5,793 nt of DNA from positions 1 to 5,793 of the forward strand of contig CBJMMB010000159.1 of NCBI GenBank assembly GCA_966430775.1, given 5' to 3'. The notes under the pieces were generated by a model, which was not told the DNA's origin, ran no database searches, and saw only the letters and a list, made by a program, of their open reading frames with translations. The translations under genes and the position numbers were made by a program. Source of the DNA: Dyella_B sp966430775. GTDB taxonomy: Bacteria; Pseudomonadota; Gammaproteobacteria; Xanthomonadales; Rhodanobacteraceae. Shown here piece after piece: positions 5,571-5,793 of the stretch (position 1 is the stretch's first letter; every line of letters begins with the position of its first letter).

Positions 5571-5601
5571 CGCTCCTTAGCCAAGCCTCGGCAAAGGAGC
5601 G
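5571..5601 (-). other. Hairpin just downstream of fabH
   Basis: CGCTCCTT (5571-5578) and AAGGAGCG (5594-5601) form a perfect 8-bp inverted repeat, with GCC/GGC pairing (5580-5582 with 5590-5592) extending the stem inward across a T-T mismatch. It begins 11 bases after the fabH stop. On the fabH transcript it is followed by ATGTGGGG, not a T-run, so it is not a standard intrinsic terminator. It could protect the fabH 3' end, cooperate with the neighbouring repeat, or form part of a larger repeat unit. Confidence 0.5.
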
Positions 5602-5611
5602 CGTATCTCCA

Positions 5612-5793
5612 TCAATAGCGCAACAACGCGGAGGCCCAGGTAAAGCCGCCGCCGAACGCTTCCAGCAACAGGTTCTGCCCGCGCTTCACCTTGCCCGAGC
5701 GCACCGCGAAATCCAGCGCCAGCGGCACCGAGCCGGCGGAGGTGTTGGCGTGCTTGTCGACGGTGACGATCACCTGCTCCATCGACATGTTCA
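5612..5793 (-). CDS. fabH: Beta-ketoacyl-ACP synthase III (KAS III), C-terminal part only
   Basis: FabH starts fatty acid synthesis by condensing acetyl-CoA (or another acyl-CoA) with malonyl-ACP. Only the last 59 codons and the stop are in the window; the gene continues past base 5793, so the catalytic cysteine and histidine are not visible. The visible part contains KHANTSAGSVPLALD, whose asparagine corresponds to catalytic Asn274 of E. coli FabH, and ends LLEAFGGGFTWASALLRY, the typical FabH C-terminus. The reading frame is intact to TGA at 5612-5614. It shares strand and general order with fabD, fabG, acpP and fabF but is separated from fabD by the two sulfur amino acid genes. Confidence 0.96.
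   Translation of the reverse strand, partial: NMSMEQVIVTVDKHANTSAGSVPLALDFAVRSGKVKRGQNLLLEAFGGGFTWASALLRY

Noticed and set aside
5540..5572. A short ATG-initiated leader peptide frame of 10 codons before the PLP gene
   Set aside because: The purine-rich AAGGAG lies only 2 bases before the ATG, and most of the frame lies in the repeat, so translation is unlikely.

Overview
The window is a chromosomal segment of a GC-rich gammaproteobacterium. The FabF, ACP, FabG, FabD and FabH sequences and their order (fabH-fabD-fabG-acpP-fabF, all on the minus strand) fit the Xanthomonadales, probably a Xanthomonadaceae or Rhodanobacteraceae member such as a Dyella or Rhodanobacter relative. The genus is an inference from recalled sequence style, not from a search.

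Layout, read in the direction of the fab genes (right to left): the C-terminal 59 codons of fabH (5612-5793); a 171-base gap with a hairpin and a REP-like palindromic repeat; a PLP-dependent Cys/Met-metabolism enzyme (4271-5440, minus); a convergent homocysteine S-methyltransferase family gene (3297-4298, plus) whose 3' end overlaps the PLP gene by 28 bases; a 238-base divergent intergenic region; then fabD (2111-3058), fabG (1330-2070), acpP (817-1059) and the first 206 codons of fabF (1-620), all minus.

FabD loads malonyl groups onto ACP, FabH starts the chain from acetyl-CoA and malonyl-ACP, FabF elongates and FabG reduces the 3-ketoacyl-ACP. All visible catalytic residues are intact. The two sulfur amino acid genes sit between fabH and fabD, where compact fab clusters usually have nothing. 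They face each other and look like an inserted or locally rearranged methionine/cysteine module.

The non-coding signals concentrate around acpP, the gene whose product is needed in largest amount. It has its own promoter-like sequence (TTGGCG-N18-TACAAT), a leader that can form two mutually exclusive hairpins near the Shine-Dalgarno, a weak terminator-like hairpin upstream (after fabG) and a convincing terminator-like hairpin downstream (before fabF). This suggests acpP is transcribed partly on its own and that fabF is reached by read-through. I found no phage, CRISPR, tRNA or toxin-like system. The most unusual items are the split fab cluster, the bistable acpP leader and the three-armed repeat next to fabH.
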